Program-made: the position numbers and the translations under genes
Part shown: one piece after another, positions 61,307 to 64,000 of the stretch
Position numbering within the stretch: position 1 is the stretch's first letter
How the letters are laid out: each line of letters opens with the position of its first letter
Assembly (NCBI RefSeq): GCF_001549985.1
Contig: NZ_LROZ01000003.1
Location: forward strand, 186,001 to 250,000
Origin: Myroides odoratus
Lineage (GTDB): Bacteria > Bacteroidota > Bacteroidia > Flavobacteriales > Flavobacteriaceae
DNA: 64,000 nt
Reading direction: 5' to 3'
Notes under the pieces: model-generated
The model's database searches: none
Told to the model about the DNA's origin: nothing
What the model saw: only the letters and a program-made list of their open reading frames with translations

Positions 61307-61978
61307 ATGAGTTTAGACGAAAAATTTCATGACGATATGGGAGATAACCACATTGCTTCTAGCGATGCGACTCCATTAAGAAGTGATGCGTTTGATCGCA
61401 CAGACGAAGAAAAGATAGAGTTAATTAAAAAAGACGTTGAAAATATTTTAAATACACTAGGGTTAGATTTAACTGATGACAGTTTAAAAGGAACGCCAAA
61501 TCGTGTAGCAAAAATGTTTGTGAAAGAAATTTTTGGTGGGTTAAATCCAGCAAAAAAACCAAGTTCTTCTACGTTTGATAATAAGTACAAGTACAACGAA
61601 ATGCTAGTAGAAAAAAACATTGTGGTTTATTCTACTTGTGAGCACCATTTATTGCCAATCGTTGGACGTGCACACGTAGCGTATATTTCAAATGGTACGG
61701 TGGTTGGTTTATCTAAAATGAATCGTATTGTGGATTTTTATGCAAAGAGACCACAAGTACAAGAGCGTTTGACGATTCAAATCGTAAATGAATTAAAACG
61801 CGTATTGAATACAGAAGATGTTGCTTGTGTTATGGATGCAAAGCATTTATGTGTAAATTCTCGCGGAATTAAAGACATCGAAAGTAGTACAGTTACGGCT
61901 GAGTTCGGTGGACGTTTTAAAGAAGAAAGTGTAAGAAAAGAATTCTTAGATTATATTAAATTAGATACTACATTCTAG
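61307..61978 (+). CDS. folE: GTP cyclohydrolase I
   Basis: First enzyme of tetrahydrofolate and pterin synthesis: converts GTP to dihydroneopterin triphosphate. The 223 residues include a polar N-terminal extension (about 1-35), GLDLTDDSLKGTPNRVAKMF, and the zinc-binding catalytic core STCEHHLLPIVGRAHVAYI with the essential Cys and His, then RPQVQERLTIQI and CVMDAKHLCVNSRGI with the second zinc Cys. Followed by cysS after 22 bases, a flavobacterial arrangement. Confidence 0.96.
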   Translation: MSLDEKFHDDMGDNHIASSDATPLRSDAFDRTDEEKIELIKKDVENILNTLGLDLTDDSLKGTPNRVAKMFVKEIFGGLNPAKKPSSSTFDNKYKYNEMLVEKNIVVYSTCEHHLLPIVGRAHVAYISNGTVVGLSKMNRIVDFYAKRPQVQERLTIQIVNELKRVLNTEDVACVMDAKHLCVNSRGIKDIESSTVTAEFGGRFKEESVRKEFLDYIKLDTTF

Positions 61979-62000
61979 TATCCCTTATTAAATCAGAACT

Positions 62001-63479
62001 ATGGCATTATATCAAGAGCAACAATTAAAAGTTTACAACTCTCTTTCGGGAGAAAAGGAAGTTTTCGTACCGATTCACAATGGAAAAGTCGGAATGTACG
62101 TTTGTGGACCAACGGTTTACAACTATGTGCATTTGGGAAACTGTAGAACTTTTATCTCTTTTGACTTGGTATTCCGCTATTTGAAACATTTAGGATATCA
62201 AGTGCGTTATGTGCGTAATATTACGGATGTGGGGCATATGGTTGACGATGCGGATGAAGGAGAGGATAAAATTGCAAAACGCGCGCGTATTGAGCAAATT
62301 GAACCGATGGAAATCGTACAGAAATACACGGTGAATTTCCACAATATCCTGAAACAATTCAACAACTTACCGCCGAGTATTGAACCTACAGCAACAGGAC
62401 ATATCATTGAGCAAATTGCTATTATTCAAGGAATTATTGACAATGGTTTTGCTTATGAAGTAAATGGATCTGTTTATTTTGATGTAGAGAAATACAACAA
62501 AGAACACCACTACGGTATTTTAAGTGGACGCAAGATTGAGGATCTACTCTCGAATACACGAGATTTAGATGGTCAATCGGATAAACGCAATCCATTGGAT
62601 TTTGCGCTTTGGAAAAATGCAGAGTCTGAACATATCATGCGTTGGCCTTCTCCATGGGGAGATGGATTCCCAGGTTGGCACTTAGAGTGTACAGCAATGA
62701 GTACCAAATATTTGGGGAATCACTTCGATATTCACGGGGGAGGAATGGATTTAAAATTCCCTCACCATGAGTGTGAAATTGCTCAAAATGAAGCATGCAC
62801 AGGTAATACACCTGTAAATGTTTGGATGCATGCTAATATGTTGACGTTAAACGGCAAGAAAATGGCAAAATCTACAGGAAACAATATTTTACCAAATGAG
62901 TTGTTCTCTGGAGAAAACGCTATTTTGAGTAAAGCATTTGCTCCTGCAGTTGTTCGTTTCTTTATGTTACAAGCACACTATCGAAGTGTATTGGACTTCT
63001 CTGATGAGGCTATCTTAGCTTCTGAACGTGGATTCAATCGCTTGATGGAAGCGGTAAAACACAGCAGTGAATTGCCTGTTTCTGCTCAATCTACGGTAGA
63101 TATTCAAGGATGGAGACAACAGTGTTATGACGCAATGAACGACGACTTCAATAGTCCGATTTTAATTGCTCATCTTTTTGAAGGGGTGCGTTTAGTCAAC
63201 GTAATCAAAGAAGGAAAAGAGCAAATTAGTGCAGAAGATTTAGCCTTGTTTATTTCGCTGTTACACGCGTTTGTATTTGATGTGTTGGGATTAGAATCAA
63301 CAAACATCATGGCAGCTAATAACGATAAGTTAGAAGGCGTTGTAAGCATGTTAATTCAAATGCGCAATGAAGCCAGAGCGAATAAAGATTTCGCGATGTC
63401 GGATCACATTCGCGATGAATTAGCGAAGCTAGATATTCAATTAAAAGATGGCAAAGAAGGTACATCCTTTTCTTTATAA
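62001..63479 (+). CDS. cysS: Cysteine--tRNA ligase
   Basis: Class I synthetase charging tRNA-Cys. The 492 residues show [13 protein letters not shown] (variant HIGH motif with the first zinc Cys), [10 protein letters not shown] and [11 protein letters not shown] (zinc ligands), and KMAKSTGN as the KMSKS motif (about 290-297), with a DALR-like helical C-terminus. Cotranscribed with folE; a terminator hairpin follows its stop. Confidence 0.97.
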   Translation: MALYQEQQLKVYNSLSGEKEVFVPIHNGKVGMYVCGPTVYNYVHLGNCRTFISFDLVFRYLKHLGYQVRYVRNITDVGHMVDDADEGEDKIAKRARIEQIEPMEIVQKYTVNFHNILKQFNNLPPSIEPTATGHIIEQIAIIQGIIDNGFAYEVNGSVYFDVEKYNKEHHYGILSGRKIEDLLSNTRDLDGQSDKRNPLDFALWKNAESEHIMRWPSPWGDGFPGWHLECTAMSTKYLGNHFDIHGGGMDLKFPHHECEIAQNEACTGNTPVNVWMHANMLTLNGKKMAKSTGNNILPNELFSGENAILSKAFAPAVVRFFMLQAHYRSVLDFSDEAILASERGFNRLMEAVKHSSELPVSAQSTVDIQGWRQQCYDAMNDDFNSPILIAHLFEGVRLVNVIKEGKEQISAEDLALFISLLHAFVFDVLGLESTNIMAANNDKLEGVVSMLIQMRNEARANKDFAMSDHIRDELAKLDIQLKDGKEGTSFSL

Positions 63480-63485
63480 CCTCAT

Positions 63486-63520
63486 AAAAGCTATAGGAGT
63501 GATTCTATAGCTTTTTTTTC
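63486..63520 (+). terminator. Intrinsic terminator after cysS
   Basis: Ten-base stem AAAGCTATAG / CTATAGCTTT with an eight-base loop and a T run. It ends only 16 bases before the yidD ATG. Confidence 0.85.
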
Positions 63521-63535
63521 TTATTCTCATTGCTT

Positions 63536-63760
63536 ATGTTGCGAAAGATACTCATTGCACCTTTTATTTTATTGGTGCGCTTTTACCAAGGGGGGATTTC
63601 ACCGTTTTTTCCACCTACTTGTCGCTATACGCCCACGTGCTCGCATTATACAATTGATGCCTTGAAGAAACACGGCCTATTTAAAGGGGGATGGTTGGCG
63701 ATGAAGCGAATTGCCAGTTGTGGTCCTTGGGGCGGGAAAGGATATGATCCGGTACCTTAA
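63536..63760 (+). CDS. yidD: Membrane protein insertion efficiency factor YidD
   Basis: A 74-residue protein of the YidD (alpha-haemolysin-like, DUF37) family that supports YidC-mediated membrane insertion. Typical features: [36 protein letters not shown] and a C-terminal [13 protein letters not shown]. Start taken at the ATG at 63536; a TTG two codons earlier overlaps nothing useful. In flavobacteria it often precedes lgt, as here. Confidence 0.93.
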   Translation: MLRKILIAPFILLVRFYQGGISPFFPPTCRYTPTCSHYTIDALKKHGLFKGGWLAMKRIASCGPWGGKGYDPVP

Positions 63761-63854
63761 TGTTTTTTTACCCTTGATTGTTAAATAATTTTTCTATTTT
63801 TACGTATTGACAAAGGCGGAATGCCGCAGTACTAATATAACAAATTCGAATAGT

Positions 63855-64000
63855 ATGATTTGGAATCCTTCGGAAGGTTTTGATTTAGGTTTTATGCAAT
63901 TGCGTTACTACAGCTTGATGTTTGTAGTGGCATTTGGTTTAGGTTGGTTCGTAATGAAAAAAATATACGACCGCGAAGGATTAAGTGTGGATAAATTGGA
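63855..64000 (+). CDS. lgt: Prolipoprotein diacylglyceryl transferase, 3' end beyond the window
   Basis: The first 48 codons (MIWNPSEGFDLGFMQLRYYS..., then a membrane helix with VVAFGLGWFVM) match the start of Lgt, including the RYYS/RYYG position of the family's first conserved region. The rest is outside the window. Its place after yidD is the usual flavobacterial one, so this is probably the housekeeping copy, and the gene at 57494 the extra one. Confidence 0.85.
   Translation, partial: MIWNPSEGFDLGFMQLRYYSLMFVVAFGLGWFVMKKIYDREGLSVDKL

Overview
This window is chromosomal DNA from an AT-rich member of the Bacteroidota, most likely family Flavobacteriaceae (a Myroides-like genus is my best guess; that is inference). 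Reasons: an LpxC-FabZ fusion, a one-piece SecDF, a second LpxD-type acyltransferase after efp, many Bacteroidota-style lipoproteins, almost no Shine-Dalgarno sites, and repeated occurrence of the phylum's promoter form (TTTG or TTG, about 20 bases, TAnnTTTG). I see no tRNA, rRNA, CRISPR array, prophage or insertion sequence. Most of the window is ordinary core genome on both strands.

Layout. 1-5476: lipid A operon (lpxD end, lpxC-fabZ, lpxA), efp, a second lpxD-like gene, and sucD. 5630-10747 (minus): pheT, a DCC-family thiol protein and a Smr-less MutS2. 10916-13316: Crp-type regulator, DUF3995 membrane protein, CoA-transferase. 13640-22299: a large periplasmic TPR protein paired with an outer-membrane barrel, a GreA-like protein, gyrB and mdh. 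22440-27380: secDF, nagB and a TIM-barrel protein. 27521-32973: a TPR histidine kinase with its LuxR-type regulator, then several secreted or lipid-anchored proteins of unknown role. 33143-37955: a Ca2+/H+ antiporter followed by a deoxyhypusine-synthase-like enzyme, a NERD-helicase, an FKBP isomerase and a VF530 protein. 38201-42024: MBL-fold hydrolase, AraC regulator, CBS protein, DEDDh exonuclease, metallophosphatase. 42013-48294 (minus): a signalling block of three histidine kinases, one response regulator and an ecotin. 48492-55718: LTA-synthase-like enzyme, recG, a lipoprotein, then pirin, OsmC and a small GNAT. 55845-61306: an orphan protein, a first repeat block, an extra lgt, a flavin monooxygenase, a GNAT, a DUF4377 lipoprotein and a second repeat block. 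61307-64000: folE, cysS, yidD and the start of a second lgt.

Envelope biogenesis is a recurrent theme: lipid A synthesis, SecDF export, lipoprotein acylation (two Lgt genes), a YidD factor, an LTA-synthase-like enzyme, and the TPR/outer-membrane barrel pair. No textbook defence island is present; the NERD-helicase is the only plausible single-gene defence candidate.

The signals I consider most worth follow-up are: (i) two composite tandem-repeat blocks of the same architecture, in direct orientation, flanking a cassette that carries the extra lgt; (ii) two histidine kinases adjacent on one strand with no response regulator; (iii) the TPR protein/outer-membrane barrel pair; (iv) the antiporter/deoxyhypusine-synthase-like gene pair; (v) a long nagB leader with a terminator-like hairpin and a small frame running into the GTG start.
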